DNA from: Xenorhabdus ehlersii
GTDB lineage: Bacteria > Pseudomonadota > Gammaproteobacteria > Enterobacterales > Enterobacteriaceae
Length of the DNA stretch: 64,000 nucleotides
Direction: 5' to 3'
Assembly: GCF_003610465.1 (NCBI RefSeq)
Contig: NZ_RAQI01000003.1
Span: forward strand, 460,954-524,953
The notes below the pieces were generated by a model that saw only the letters and a list, made by a program, of their open reading frames with translations, was not told the origin of the DNA and did not search any database. Both the position numbers and the translations under genes were made by a program. Below, piece by piece: positions 20,873 through 30,988 of this stretch. How positions within the stretch are numbered: position 1 is the first letter of the stretch; the number at the start of each line of letters is the position of its first letter.

Positions 20873-23800
20873 ATGATCCCACGTATATCACAAGCCCCCT
20901 ATGTCAGTGAACTGGCACAGAACTATTTGACTGCACTGAAAGAAGCGGGTTTTACTGGAGACACCGCCAGTAGCTATGCTGATAGGCTGACTATGGCGAC
21001 AGATAATAGTATTTATCAACTGTTACCACAAGCTGTTGTATTTCCCCGTTCCAGCGCCGATGTTGTGCTGCTGACAAGAATAGCAGAAGAGGAGCGTTTT
21101 AAGGCGCTGACATTTACCCCACGCGGCGGGGGAACTGGTACGAATGGGCAATCACTTAACAAGGGTATTGTGGTGGACATGTCCCGTTATATGAACCGCA
21201 TTCTGGAAATCAACACAGAGCAAGGGTGGGTAAGGGTAGAAGCCGGTGTTATCAAAGATCAGCTTAATCAATATCTAAAACCTTTCGGTTATTTTTTCTC
21301 TCCAGAACTTTCAACCAGTAATCGTGCTACGTTAGGCGGCATGATCAATACGGATGCTTCCGGTCAGGGATCGCTGGTTTATGGCAAAACCTCGGATCAT
21401 GTACTGGGTGTACGTGCTGTTTTATTGGGAGGGGAAATGTTAGATACCCGTCCTATGAGCACAGCATTGGCGGAATCGATTGCCCAAGAAGAGAGTATCG
21501 TTGGTTGTGTTTATAAAACGGTATTGGAACGTTGCCGTGAACAACGGAAATTAATCATTGAGAAATTCCCTAAACTCAATCGATTCCTGACGGGATATGA
21601 TTTGCGCCATGTATTCAGCGACGATATGCAGTCTTTTGATCTCACCCGTATTTTGACGGGTTCTGAAGGTACTCTGGCCTTCATTACTGAGGCGACACTG
21701 GATATCACGCCGTTACCTAAAGTCAGACGACTGGTGAATGTCAAATATAATTCCTTTGATTCTGCCCTACGTAATGCCCCCTTTATGGTAGAAGCCAAAG
21801 CGCTCTCAGTTGAGACGGTAGACTCTAAGGTACTCAATCTGGCGCGTGAAGATATCATCTGGCACTCAGTGAAAGAATTGATTACTGATGTGCCTGATAA
21901 AGATATGCAAGGCCTGAATATTGTCGAATTCAGTGGTAATGATGAACAGAGAATTGATCAGCAGTTGCAGGCGCTTTGCTTACGCCTTGATGAATTGATG
22001 GAAAAAAATCAGGCGGGCATTATTGGCTATCAGATATGCCATGATTTGAGGGATATTGAGCGCATTTATGCCATGCGGAAAAAATCCGTCGGACTGTTAG
22101 GCAACAGTAAAGGTCCAGCTAAACCCATTCCATTTGTCGAAGATACCTGTGTTCCTCCTCAACATCTTGCCGATTATATCGCTGAATTTCGCCAGATTTT
22201 GGATAATCACAAACTGAATTACGGCATGTTTGGACATGTAGATGCCGGTGTTTTGCACGTGCGTCCTGCGTTGGATATGTGTGATCCTCAGCAAGAAATC
22301 TTGATGAAACAAATTTCTGATGAAGTTGTTCATTTGACGGCCAAATATGGCGGTTTGTTATGGGGAGAACATGGAAAGGGTTTTCGGGCAGAATATAGCC
22401 CTGCCTTTTTTGGTGAGGTCTTGTATAACGAACTGCGCCGAATAAAAGCGGCGTTTGATCCTCTCAATCGGCTAAATCCGGGGAAAATCTGTCCACCAAT
22501 TGAAGTCGATGCCCCAATGATGAAAGTTGATGCAGCCAAGCGTGGGACTTACGACCGCATTATTCCTGTCAATGTCAGGAATGCATTCCGCGGAGCGATG
22601 GAATGTAATGGTAATGGATTATGCTTCAATTTCGATGTCAGAAGCCCAATGTGTCCATCAATGAAAATCAGCCAGCATCGCATACATTCCCCTAAAGGCA
22701 GGGCGACCTTGGTGAGAGAGTGGTTGCGGCTTTTGACAGAGCAGGGGGTTGAACCCAAATTGTTGGAGCATGGACTGGAGCAAACGCGCCCCAGTTTGCG
22801 GGGATTGATTGAAAAAACCCGTCATAGTTGGCGGGCGTGGCGAGGTGAATATGATTTTTCACATGAAGTTAAAGAAGCTATGTCAGGTTGTTTAGCCTGT
22901 AAAGCCTGTTCAACACAATGTCCGATCAAGATCGACGTTCCTTCGTTTCGTTCACGCTTCTTAGCGTTGTATCACAGCCGCTACTTGCGCCCATTGCGTG
23001 ATCATATTGTTGCTAATGTTGAACACAGTACGCCATTGATGGCAAAAGCACCGCGAGTATTTAATTTTTTCCTGAAACAACTGTGGGTACAAAGAATCAG
23101 CCAGCATACCATTGGCATGGCTGATCTGCCGTTACTCTCCTACCCGACATTGCAGCAGCAACTTGCTGGTCATTATGCAGCAAGGACAACGCTGGAACAG
23201 TTGGAAGGCTTATCATTACTACAGCGTGACCAACATGTGCTTATTGTCCAAGACCCTTTTACAAGTTATTACGATGCGAAAGTGGTCACTGATTTTGTCT
23301 TGCTGGCAGAAAAGCTGGGGTATAAACCGGTCTTATTGCCATTTTCGCCTAATGGAAAAGCACAGCATGTCAAAGGGTTCTTGAATCGATTTGCTAAAAC
23401 CGCGGGAAAAACGGCTGACTTCCTTAATCGGATAGCGCGCCTGAATATTCCTATGGTAGGTGTCGATTCTGCTTTAGTTCTGTGCTACCGAGATGAATAC
23501 AACGCTATTCTTGGTGAACGGAGGGGGAATTTTAAAGTTCAGTTGGTACATGAATGGCTAACCAGCATTCTGCCGGAAAAAATGTCACAAGAGAAAAACG
23601 ATAATTCAATATCCAGACATAACTGGTATCTACTTGGCCATTGTACCGAAGTGACAGCATTGCCTAATAGCGGTAAACAATGGGCTGATATCTTCTGCTA
23701 TTTTGGTCATCAATTGAATCATGTCAGTGTCGGCTGTTGTGGCATGGCGGGTACATATGGTCATGAAAAGAAAAATCTGGAGAGATCCATTGGCATCTAC

Positions 23801-23944
23801 AAGCTTTCATGGGCTCCGGCACTGAAAAATCTATCCTTAGAACATTGCCTGAGTACAGGGTATTCGTGTCGCAGTCAGGTGAAGCGCATAGAAGGAAAAT
23901 TACTTAAACATCCATTACAAGCCTTATTGGAGATAATGCCGTGA
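20873..23944 (+). CDS. ydiJ: FAD-linked oxidase / iron-sulfur protein YdiJ (D-2-hydroxyglutarate dehydrogenase type)
   Basis: YdiJ is a large flavin and iron-sulfur dehydrogenase; the E. coli homologue has been described as acting on D-2-hydroxyglutarate. The 1023-residue protein has an FAD-binding PCMH domain (FTPRGGGTGTNGQSL), a C-terminal oxidase cap (GHVDAGVLHVRP, GLLWGEHGKGFR), a ferredoxin-like domain with CLACKACSTQCP, and C-terminal CCG-type cysteine motifs (GHCTE, CCGMAGTYG). It overlaps menI by GTGA, so the two are co-translated, an arrangement conserved from E. coli. The substrate here is inferred. Confidence 0.9.
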   Translation: MIPRISQAPYVSELAQNYLTALKEAGFTGDTASSYADRLTMATDNSIYQLLPQAVVFPRSSADVVLLTRIAEEERFKALTFTPRGGGTGTNGQSLNKGIVVDMSRYMNRILEINTEQGWVRVEAGVIKDQLNQYLKPFGYFFSPELSTSNRATLGGMINTDASGQGSLVYGKTSDHVLGVRAVLLGGEMLDTRPMSTALAESIAQEESIVGCVYKTVLERCREQRKLIIEKFPKLNRFLTGYDLRHVFSDDMQSFDLTRILTGSEGTLAFITEATLDITPLPKVRRLVNVKYNSFDSALRNAPFMVEAKALSVETVDSKVLNLAREDIIWHSVKELITDVPDKDMQGLNIVEFSGNDEQRIDQQLQALCLRLDELMEKNQAGIIGYQICHDLRDIERIYAMRKKSVGLLGNSKGPAKPIPFVEDTCVPPQHLADYIAEFRQILDNHKLNYGMFGHVDAGVLHVRPALDMCDPQQEILMKQISDEVVHLTAKYGGLLWGEHGKGFRAEYSPAFFGEVLYNELRRIKAAFDPLNRLNPGKICPPIEVDAPMMKVDAAKRGTYDRIIPVNVRNAFRGAMECNGNGLCFNFDVRSPMCPSMKISQHRIHSPKGRATLVREWLRLLTEQGVEPKLLEHGLEQTRPSLRGLIEKTRHSWRAWRGEYDFSHEVKEAMSGCLACKACSTQCPIKIDVPSFRSRFLALYHSRYLRPLRDHIVANVEHSTPLMAKAPRVFNFFLKQLWVQRISQHTIGMADLPLLSYPTLQQQLAGHYAARTTLEQLEGLSLLQRDQHVLIVQDPFTSYYDAKVVTDFVLLAEKLGYKPVLLPFSPNGKAQHVKGFLNRFAKTAGKTADFLNRIARLNIPMVGVDSALVLCYRDEYNAILGERRGNFKVQLVHEWLTSILPEKMSQEKNDNSISRHNWYLLGHCTEVTALPNSGKQWADIFCYFGHQLNHVSVGCCGMAGTYGHEKKNLERSIGIYKLSWAPALKNLSLEHCLSTGYSCRSQVKRIEGKLLKHPLQALLEIMP

Positions 23945-24354
23945 TTTGGAAACGTAATATAGATGTAAATACACTTAATCAATTTAATGGTGAGTGTATG
24001 GTAAAACATGTAGGGATCGAATTTACCCAACTTGGCGATGATTTTATCGAAGGAACAATGCCAGTCGATCAACGAACTAAACAGCCGTTCGGGATCTTGC
24101 ATGGCGGAGCATCTGTGGTATTGGCTGAAACACTTGGCTCGATTGCAGGTTATCTCTGTTCGGAAGGTGAACAGAAAGTGGTGGGAGTAGAGATTAATGC
24201 TAACCACCTTAAATCTGTTCGTGAAGGTATGGTTAAAGGGGTTTGTAAACCTGTCCATCTTGGCCGTTCACACCAGGTCTGGCAGATTGATATCTACAAT
24301 GATCAGCAACAATTATGTTGCACATCTCGTCTGACAACAGCCATTTTATCTTAG
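23941..24354 (+). CDS. menI: 1,4-dihydroxy-2-naphthoyl-CoA thioesterase MenI (YdiI)
   Basis: MenI hydrolyses 1,4-dihydroxy-2-naphthoyl-CoA in menaquinone synthesis. The 137-residue protein is a hotdog-fold thioesterase with GILHGGASVVLAETLGS, whose Glu is the catalytic residue, and the CoA-binding VEINANHLKSVREG stretch. It starts with GTG inside the ydiJ stop codon. Confidence 0.9.
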   Translation: MIWKRNIDVNTLNQFNGECMVKHVGIEFTQLGDDFIEGTMPVDQRTKQPFGILHGGASVVLAETLGSIAGYLCSEGEQKVVGVEINANHLKSVREGMVKGVCKPVHLGRSHQVWQIDIYNDQQQLCCTSRLTTAILS

Positions 24355-24521
24355 CTATCCTACCTGTTTTGTTGTTTTTTGTTCCTGTCAGTATTATAGC
24401 TGGCGGGAACAGCCGGATAATATAACCCTCTCTTTGATTACTACGAATGAGATAGAATAGTTTTGCAAAGTAGGCTATTAATTAACCACAAACATTCAAG
24501 TATCATTTTCAGGAAGCACGT

Positions 24522-25589
24522 ATGAAGCGATTTTTAACTGTTATCGGCATGTTCTTGATTGGCATGTTGTCGTTAAGTGGATTGACTAATATCGCCCATG
24601 CTATCGAGTATCCATTGCCTCCTGCTAATAGCCGTCTGATTGGCAAAAATTCTACCTATATTGTGCCCGATGACGGGCGCCCGTTAGAATCCATTGCAGC
24701 CAAATACCAAATAGGATTACTGGCGATGTTGGAAGCAAATCCTGGTGTTGACCCTTATTTACCTAAATCTGGCACGGAGTTAATTATTCCATCACAGATG
24801 CTGCTTCCAGACACTGTTCGTCAAGGAATTATTATCAATCTGGCCGAACTTAGGCTCTATTATTACCCTGAGGGGAAAAATTATGTTGTTGTGTACCCTA
24901 TTGGAATAGGTCAACTTGGGCGCAACACGCCGACTATGACAACGTCAGTCAGCCAATTGATTAAGAACCCGACATGGACACCAACCGTTAATATTCGTAA
25001 GGATTATGCTAGTCGGGGAATTATTTTGCCTGCCGTAATACCCGCAGGTCCAGATAATCCAATGGGGGATTTTGCCCTACGTTTGGCCGCTGGGCGTGGC
25101 GAATATTTAATCCATGGTACAAATGCAAATTTTGGCATTGGTATGCGTGTCAGTTCAGGATGTATTCGTTTGCGACCTGATGATATCGAAGCTCTGTTTC
25201 AGACTGTTCCACGAGGAACGCGTGTCCAAGTCATTAATGAGCCGGTGAAATATGCCACAGAGCCAGATGGTAAGCGCTATGTGGAAGTTCATCAGCCGCT
25301 TTCTAATAAAGAGACAGATGATCCACAAACAATGCCTATCCCACGTTCTGAAGGCTTAGTGAAGTTCATTAATAATCGTGAAACAGATGAATTCCGTGTT
25401 GATCAAGGCATTATTCGTCGTTCAGGAATGCCAGTACAGGTGAATACAGGGCTGGCTACCAATAGCCAAGCGGAAAAGGCGATGTTAAGGCCAATTGAAG
25501 ATAGGGAAGAAACGGCCGACCCCGAAATTAAACCAGCTAAGATACCGCCATTACATCAACCTGGGCCAATTTATCAACCTGAAACCTAA
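24522..25589 (+). CDS. ldtE: L,D-transpeptidase LdtE (YnhG)
   Basis: LdtE makes 3-3 (mDAP-mDAP) crosslinks in peptidoglycan in the periplasm. A signal peptide (MKRFLTVIGMFLIGMLSLSG...AHA) is followed by a LysM-like N-terminal domain (YIVPDDGRPLESIAAKY...LPKSGTELIIPSQ) and the YkuD catalytic domain with HGTNANFGIGMRVSSGCIRL, containing the catalytic Cys. The Pro-rich C-terminal tail makes it longer (355 residues) than E. coli LdtE. It sits beside lpp, as in E. coli, though YbiS-type paralogues rather than LdtE usually attach Lpp. Confidence 0.88.
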   Translation: MKRFLTVIGMFLIGMLSLSGLTNIAHAIEYPLPPANSRLIGKNSTYIVPDDGRPLESIAAKYQIGLLAMLEANPGVDPYLPKSGTELIIPSQMLLPDTVRQGIIINLAELRLYYYPEGKNYVVVYPIGIGQLGRNTPTMTTSVSQLIKNPTWTPTVNIRKDYASRGIILPAVIPAGPDNPMGDFALRLAAGRGEYLIHGTNANFGIGMRVSSGCIRLRPDDIEALFQTVPRGTRVQVINEPVKYATEPDGKRYVEVHQPLSNKETDDPQTMPIPRSEGLVKFINNRETDEFRVDQGIIRRSGMPVQVNTGLATNSQAEKAMLRPIEDREETADPEIKPAKIPPLHQPGPIYQPET

Positions 25590-25624
25590 GAAATTGAGAA
25601 ATATAGGGTGGTAAGCAAAAATAG

Positions 25625-25650
25625 AAATGGCGTACCACTGTACGCCATTT
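25625..25650. terminator. Bidirectional terminator between ldtE and lpp
   Basis: A perfect 11-base stem (AAATGGCGTAC / GTACGCCATTT) with a CACT loop lies between the convergent stops, in the position and sequence style of the lpp terminator. Confidence 0.8.
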
Positions 25651-25679
25651 GTTATCAACAATTTTACCTACTATAAAGA

Positions 25680-25916
25680 TTATTTCTTGTATGAACGAAC
25701 TTGGTTATCAAGGCGCTGATTCGCGCGAGCAGCTTCGTCTCTGGCTGATTGTACATCAGAACGAATAGAACTGAGATCACTGCTCAACTGGTCAACTTTA
25801 GAACCGAGTGTTTGAACCTGAGAGGCGAGTTGTTCAACTTTAGTTGCGCTTGAGCAACCCGCTAACAGAGTAGAAGCCAGAATTACTGCACCAAATACAA
25901 CTTTAGTACGATTCAT
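25680..25916 (-). CDS. lpp: Major outer membrane (Braun's) lipoprotein Lpp
   Basis: Lpp is the very abundant trimeric coiled-coil lipoprotein that links the outer membrane to peptidoglycan. The ATG at 25916 gives 78 residues, the E. coli length. It shows a lipobox LLAGC (mature Cys at 21), a continuous heptad repeat ([18 protein letters not shown]...) and the C-terminal Lys that is joined to mDAP. The leader GGAGATTAACTTAATCTAGAGGG is strongly conserved with E. coli. Confidence 0.97.
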   Translation of the reverse strand: MNRTKVVFGAVILASTLLAGCSSATKVEQLASQVQTLGSKVDQLSSDLSSIRSDVQSARDEAARANQRLDNQVRSYKK

Positions 25917-25952
25917 CACATTACCCTCTAGATTAAGTTAATCTCCAAGTAG

Positions 25953-25975
25953 CCATCTAAGTATTACACAAACTA
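25953..25975 (-). promoter_or_regulatory. lpp promoter
   Basis: On the minus strand GTTTGTGTAATACT then GGCTACTTGGAG closely follows the E. coli lpp promoter and start region; the -10 element is TAATAC at 25961-25966 and the start is near 25953. Confidence 0.65.
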
Positions 25976-26232
25976 TTTTAGAAAGAGAATAAATTTTTGC
26001 TACGAAAAAAATTCAGCATAAACAAAGTGTGACTTATTTGTTTAATTATTTTGATAATAAAAGGATAATTGAATCAATATTGTTAAATCAACATGAATTA
26101 TTGTTATATAAGAGATCAGCAGATATAAACATAATTGAGTGAAAATAGTAAAATATTCTTGTATTGAACAGCATTTTGAAAGAAGAATATTAATTTGTAA
26201 AGTTCACTATGATGATGGTGTGCTATAGAAAT
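25976..26232. other. AT-rich spacer between lpp and pykF
   Basis: Upstream of the lpp promoter the DNA is very AT-rich, with several A and T tracts. AT-rich upstream sequence fits the strong lpp promoter. I see no gene or RNA in it. Confidence 0.4.
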
Positions 26233-26270
26233 ATAAAAAGCCCAATCTGCATAATACAAATATGGGCTTC
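26233..26270 (-). terminator. Terminator of pykF
   Basis: On the minus strand AAGCCCA pairs with TGGGCTT around a 18-base loop and ends in TTTTATAT, 57 bases after the pykF stop. Confidence 0.65.
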
Positions 26271-26326
26271 TTTATGATCCTGGTACTGCCCAAGTTTAGA
26301 CAGCGCTGTTGTTTAGCTTATTAAGC

Positions 26327-27736
26327 TTATAGCACGTGAACAGAGGAAGTGTTTGTGGTGCCACTTGGCACTAATGCACCGGAAACCATGACAACGATAT
26401 CCCCTTTGTGTGCCATACCACTTGCCAATGCAGCTTCTTTACCAATACGATAAAAATCATCGGTAGAGGCGATTTCTTTGACAATCTGAGTGGAAACACC
26501 TTTGACCAACAGCAATTGACGAGCAGTGATTTCATTCGTTGTCAACGCAAGGATTGAGGCATTAGGGAAATATTTGCGGATAGATCTTGCAGACTTACCA
26601 CCATATGTTGCCACGACAATTAATGGCGCTTCCAATTTTTCTGCAATTTCAACCGCACCACGGCACACTGCTTCGGTAACACGCAGCTTCTGAGTTCTGG
26701 TATGCTCAATTTTGCTGCCCATAACGCGATCTGTACGTTCACAGATTGTTGCCATGATGGAAACAGCTTCAACAGGGTATTTTCCTTTCGCACTTTCACC
26801 AGAAAGCATTACCGCATCGGTACCATCTAAAATAGCGTTAGCAACGTCGCCGGCTTCAGCGCGGGTAGGGCGTGGGTTTTTGATCATTGAATCCAGCATC
26901 TGGGTGGCAGTGATAACAACCTTACGAGCTGCATTACATTTTTCGATCATCATTTTTTGCGCGAAGATAACTTCTTCTACCGGGATTTCAACACCCAGAT
27001 CGCCACGAGCAACCATGATGCCGTCAGACGCTTCGAGAATTTCATCGAAGTTATTCAAGCCTTCCTGATTTTCGATTTTGGAAATGATTTGGATGTGTTC
27101 GCCACCATGAGCTTTCAGGTGCTCACGGATCTCCAGTACATCTGAACGTTTACGGATAAAAGATGCTGCAACGAAATCCACGCCTTGCTCACAACCGAAG
27201 ATCAAATCCTGTTTATCTTTTTCTGCCAGTGCAGGCAGGTTGATAGAAACATTTGGCAGGTTAACGCCTTTGTTTTCACCCAAATCACCGTTATTCAATA
27301 CCTTACAGATGACTTCAGTCGCGGTAGTTTCTTTAACTGTCATGGCGATCAAACCATCATCAACCAATATAGTGTTTCCTGGTTTCAGATCTTCTGGCAG
27401 ACCGACATAAGTCACAGCGACACACTCTCGATTGCCAATAACAGATTTATCTGTTGTAAAGGTGAAGGTTTGACCCGCTGTAAGGGAGACGTCATTGCCA
27501 TCTTCCAGCTTCATGGTACGGATTTCAGGACCCTTAGTATCCAATAAGATGGCGGCTTTTTTGCCAGTTTTTGCTACGACCGCGCGAATGTTTTTAATGC
27601 GTTGGCCATGCTCTTCGTAGTCACCGTGAGAAAAGTTCAGGCGCATCACATTCATACCAGCATTAAGCAGTTCGGTCAATTTCTCTTCGGATTCTGTTTT
27701 TGGCCCGATAGTACAAACAATTTTGGTTTTTTTCAT
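26327..27736 (-). CDS. pykF: Pyruvate kinase I
   Basis: PykF converts phosphoenolpyruvate and ADP to pyruvate and ATP, and the type I isoenzyme is activated by fructose 1,6-bisphosphate. The 469 residues carry [13 protein letters not shown], the active-site Lys/Glu signature [17 protein letters not shown], the Mg-binding [18 protein letters not shown], and the C-terminal allosteric domain ending [12 protein letters not shown]. Its place beside lpp fits PykF rather than PykA. A Cra consensus site lies about 240 bases upstream. Confidence 0.96.
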   Translation of the reverse strand: MKKTKIVCTIGPKTESEEKLTELLNAGMNVMRLNFSHGDYEEHGQRIKNIRAVVAKTGKKAAILLDTKGPEIRTMKLEDGNDVSLTAGQTFTFTTDKSVIGNRECVAVTYVGLPEDLKPGNTILVDDGLIAMTVKETTATEVICKVLNNGDLGENKGVNLPNVSINLPALAEKDKQDLIFGCEQGVDFVAASFIRKRSDVLEIREHLKAHGGEHIQIISKIENQEGLNNFDEILEASDGIMVARGDLGVEIPVEEVIFAQKMMIEKCNAARKVVITATQMLDSMIKNPRPTRAEAGDVANAILDGTDAVMLSGESAKGKYPVEAVSIMATICERTDRVMGSKIEHTRTQKLRVTEAVCRGAVEIAEKLEAPLIVVATYGGKSARSIRKYFPNASILALTTNEITARQLLLVKGVSTQIVKEIASTDDFYRIGKEAALASGMAHKGDIVVMVSGALVPSGTTNTSSVHVL

Positions 27737-27971
27737 GACAATCTATCTACTGATTTTAATGGATTAAAAGAGAGAATCGCTGGCCATTCACATTTATGCC
27801 CGCATCATCAGGTGTTTTGAGTTGCGCAACATAGTGAAAAACGGATAGCAATAGAAAGTGAATAGTAGTAAGAGTCAAATGGTTTTTCAGCGTGAAGTTC
27901 GGTATGTGCAGATATACGGATTTAGTTCGACTAATCATCTGTAATTTTTTCTGGATTCGGTAAATTAATTA

Positions 27972-27985
27972 GCTGAAACCATTCA
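27972..27985. promoter_or_regulatory. Cra (FruR) site upstream of pykF
   Basis: GCTGAAACCATTCA agrees with all positions of the Cra consensus RSTGAAWCSNTHHW. Cra represses pykF in E. coli. The distance to the pykF start (about 240 bases) would require a long leader or a distal promoter. Confidence 0.6.
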
Positions 27986-28255
27986 ACTTATGACATAGGC
28001 GTATTATAGAGACTAATTTCTGTGAAATGAATCAAAAAATAGCTTTTGAAAGGATTTCCATACAGAAAAGAGGAGATAGCCATGGTTCATAATGAAAGAA
28101 ATCAGAGAGTTGTTGCGCAAATAAAATAAAATTGAGTTTTTAATACACAAGTAGATTGGACAACAATCTAGTTCATGAGTACAAGAGGATATTGGAATGA
28201 AAAAATTGGGAAAAGGTAACTAGTATAAGAAAGGTGTGAAGTGATGAATTAGATA
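27986..28255. other. Gene-poor stretch between pykF and the tRNA genes
   Basis: This contains no clear gene. Two mini-ORFs have good ribosome sites: a 15-codon one at 28082-28129 (GAGGAG upstream) and an 8-codon Lys-rich one at 28197-28223 (GAGGA upstream). Neither has a recognisable product. Confidence 0.3.
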
Positions 28256-28332
28256 TGGTGCGTCCGAGTGGACTCGAACCACCGACCCCCACCATGTCAA
28301 GGTGGTGCTCTAACCAACTGAGCTACGGACGC
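28256..28332 (-). tRNA. tRNA-Val (GAC), copy 2
   Basis: The minus strand folds as a 77-base cloverleaf with encoded CCA. The acceptor stem GCGTCCG pairs with CGGACGC, the D arm is GCTCAGTTGGTTAGAGC, the anticodon loop is CTTGACATG with anticodon GAC, and the T arm is GGTTCGAGTCC. It is near-identical to E. coli valV/valW. Confidence 0.97.
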
Positions 28333-28366
28333 ACATCAAGATTCTATTTTCTGTCAACCGGATATT

Positions 28367-28443
28367 TGGTGCGTCCGAGTGGACTCGAACCACCGACCCC
28401 CACCATGTCAAGGTGGTGCTCTAACCAACTGAGCTACGGACGC
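28367..28443 (-). tRNA. tRNA-Val (GAC), copy 1
   Basis: This is a second 77-base tRNA identical in sequence to the one at 28256, including the encoded CCA, separated by a 34-base spacer. The two are likely one transcript. The tandem pair corresponds to valV-valW next to mdtK in E. coli. Confidence 0.97.
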
Positions 28444-28603
28444 AATCTAAATTTCTGTGGCTGACAACGGGGACGAATATTAACGAGCACTGAGCCTTCT
28501 GGCAAGGGGAAAAATGCAAATTCTTGTTCAACTGCTCGCATTTACATCTTTTAGCATGAATTCGCAGCTTTTTCCCCTTGTGTTGGTAACTTAATATACT
28601 GAA

Positions 28604-29977
28604 TTAACGAGTAGAACGTTTCAGAACATAATGGGCTGGCTGTTTTTGTGTCCATAAAATACGGTAACCCATCATGAATGCTGATGCGGTTAAACCGATA
28701 ATAAACCCAATCCAGAAACCCTGTGGTCCCATCGGCTTAGTTACATAATCAGTCAATGCCAGAATATAGCCACTAGGTAGTCCTAAGAGCCAATAAGCAA
28801 TAAAAGTGATAAAGAAAATAGAACGTGTATCCTTGTACCCGCGCAATACTCCTGATCCAATGACCTGAATTGCATCAGAAAGTTGGTAAATAGCAGCAAA
28901 CAGCATTAAGTGGGAGGCAAGAATAACGACCTCAGGGTTATCGTTGTACATAAACGCAATGTGTTTGCTAAACAGTATCGTGAAGGTCGCTGTCATACAG
29001 GCAATAATTAAGCCAACAATAATACTCGTATATGCGGATACCTTAGCACCTTCTGTTGATTGTTGGCCCAGGTTATAGCCAACGCGAATGGTGGCCGCTA
29101 TCCCCAATGACAGTGGAAACATAAACATCATGGAGCTGAAGTTGAGTGATATCTGGTGCCCTGCAACGGCCACGACACCGAGTGGAGAGACCAACAACGA
29201 GACGACAGCAAACAGAGTAACCTCAAAAAACATCGCTAAAGCGATAGGCAGGCCAAGCAGTGCAATACGTTTTTGCGTATGCCATTCAGGTCCCACAAAT
29301 TTGTTGAATGTTTGGATATCTTTTTGAGAAGGAGAGTGCTTCACATAGGCAAATAGCAACAGGAACATAACCCAGTAAACGGTTGCCGTTGCAACACCAC
29401 AACCGATACCACCTAATGCAGGCGCACCAAATTTACCGTAAATAAAAATATAGTTAACGGGAATATTGACCAGTAGTCCGGCAAGGCCTATGACCATTGC
29501 TGGTTTGGTTTTCGATAACCCTTCACATTGACCACGTAAAACTTGATAAAACAAATAACCTGGCGCTCCCCACATGATGGCATGGATAAATTCCGTGGCT
29601 TTTTGTGCCAATACAGGATCGACGTTATGTTGTGCTTCTATAACAAATCGGCTGTTATACAGTATTGCGATGGTCAAGATAGAGAGGAAAGTTGCAAGCC
29701 AAAATCCTTGCTGAATTTGGCCTGCAACATTTTTTCTCTGACCAGATCCATTCATGTGTGCCACGATTGGTGTCAAGGCGAGCAATAAACCTTGGCCAAA
29801 CAGAATGGTTGGCAGCCAGATTGATGTACCAACAGCAACCGCTGACATTTCAATAGCACCAGCTTTACCAGCCATGACGGTATCGACGAAACCCATCGCA
29901 GTTTGTGAAAACTGTGCGATGACGACAGGGATCCCTAAAGCGAGCAAACTACGCGCTTCATTTAAATATTTCTGCAC
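28604..29977 (-). CDS. mdtK: Multidrug efflux pump MdtK (MATE family)
   Basis: MdtK (NorE/YdhE) is a sodium- or proton-coupled MATE antiporter in the inner membrane that exports fluoroquinolones and other cations. The 457 residues equal the E. coli protein, with twelve hydrophobic helices in two homologous halves; the family stretches [23 protein letters not shown] and [15 protein letters not shown] mark helix 1 and helix 7. It starts at GTG 29977 with AAGGTG upstream. It is divergent from ribE, as in E. coli. Confidence 0.94.
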   Translation of the reverse strand: MQKYLNEARSLLALGIPVVIAQFSQTAMGFVDTVMAGKAGAIEMSAVAVGTSIWLPTILFGQGLLLALTPIVAHMNGSGQRKNVAGQIQQGFWLATFLSILTIAILYNSRFVIEAQHNVDPVLAQKATEFIHAIMWGAPGYLFYQVLRGQCEGLSKTKPAMVIGLAGLLVNIPVNYIFIYGKFGAPALGGIGCGVATATVYWVMFLLLFAYVKHSPSQKDIQTFNKFVGPEWHTQKRIALLGLPIALAMFFEVTLFAVVSLLVSPLGVVAVAGHQISLNFSSMMFMFPLSLGIAATIRVGYNLGQQSTEGAKVSAYTSIIVGLIIACMTATFTILFSKHIAFMYNDNPEVVILASHLMLFAAIYQLSDAIQVIGSGVLRGYKDTRSIFFITFIAYWLLGLPSGYILALTDYVTKPMGPQGFWIGFIIGLTASAFMMGYRILWTQKQPAHYVLKRSTR

Positions 29978-30264
29978 GTACTACACCTTTTTTGATTGAA
30001 AATTAACGAGAAAAACAAGAAATATTTTTGCGAGCAAACGATGTTAATGGAAAATATATCGCTTATAAGCTGTCATATTGTATAGGACTCATTTTATTAA
30101 TCCAATCATTGCACGATGTTTATACTCAACATGATTGAAGCAACACTCAACTGAAACTAAACTCAACCAAAATAATGTATTAAACAAAATGGTATTTAAG
30201 TAATGTTTAAAAGTGGTGAGTGGGTTAAACTAATCCGCTAGATGAAATTATTAAAGAGGTTCCC

Positions 30265-30909
30265 ATGTTTACAGGTATTGTTCAGGGAAAAGCACCGATA
30301 GTTGCTATTGATGAAAAAATGCATTTTCGGACCCATGTTGTTAAATTTCCGGCTGAATTATTACGCGGAATTGAAACGGGGGCTTCTGTTTCCCACAACG
30401 GTTGTTGTCTGACTGTAACTAAGATCGACGGTGATTTAATCAGTTTTGATTTAATGAAAGAAACATTGCGTCTGACCAACCTTGGCGAACTTAGGGTAGG
30501 TGATTTAGTTAATTTGGAAAGGGCTGCTAAATTTGGTGATGAAATTGGTGGGCATTTGATGTCCGGTCATGTTATTACAACAGCAGAAATTGCCAAGATC
30601 TTCACTTCTGAAAATAACCATGAAATATGGTTTCGAATTCACGATAAACAGTTAATGAAATATATCCTGCATAAAGGATTTGTTGGTATTGACGGAATTA
30701 GCCTAACAATTGGAGATGTAGTCAATAATCGCTTCTGTGTTCATTTAATTCCAGAAACATTGGAACGTACAACTTTGGGCAAAAAACGTCTCGGTGAAAA
30801 GGTTAATATTGAAATTGATCCACAAACCCAAGCGATTGTAGATACCGTTGAACGGATTCTGTCTCAGAAAGAACAAGAAAAATTATTGTCACAGACTGAA
30901 GAGCAATAA
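30265..30909 (+). CDS. ribE: Riboflavin synthase, alpha subunit
   Basis: This enzyme dismutates two 6,7-dimethyl-8-ribityllumazine molecules to riboflavin and the pyrimidine precursor. The 214-residue protein has the invariant N-terminus [10 protein letters not shown] and two lumazine-binding repeats, seen as GCCLTVTKI...GDLVNLERA and GISLTIGDV...GEKVNIEID, with GGHLMSGHV between. AGAGG precedes the ATG. The gene (ribC in E. coli nomenclature) lies between mdtK and cfa. Confidence 0.95.
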   Translation: MFTGIVQGKAPIVAIDEKMHFRTHVVKFPAELLRGIETGASVSHNGCCLTVTKIDGDLISFDLMKETLRLTNLGELRVGDLVNLERAAKFGDEIGGHLMSGHVITTAEIAKIFTSENNHEIWFRIHDKQLMKYILHKGFVGIDGISLTIGDVVNNRFCVHLIPETLERTTLGKKRLGEKVNIEIDPQTQAIVDTVERILSQKEQEKLLSQTEEQ

Positions 30910-30938
30910 AAAATCTTTCTAGATTCGATAAAACACGA

Positions 30939-30967
30939 AAGCTACAGAAATACGATTTCTGTAGCTT
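30939..30967. terminator. Hairpin between ribE and cfa
   Basis: AAGCTACAGAAA (30939-30950) pairs perfectly with TTTCTGTAGCTT (30956-30967). It lies between the convergent stops and is likely a shared terminator; the T tract is best on the minus strand. Confidence 0.65.
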
Positions 30968-30988
30968 CAAGCATTCCGTTATGGGGAG

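Noticed and set aside
27756..27938. A 60-codon minus-strand ORF upstream of pykF
   Set aside because: It lies in the pykF leader, has no good ribosome site and no recognisable sequence.
28256..28443. A 77-base direct repeat as a mobile element or CRISPR unit
   Set aside because: Both copies are complete tRNA-Val(GAC) genes with CCA ends.
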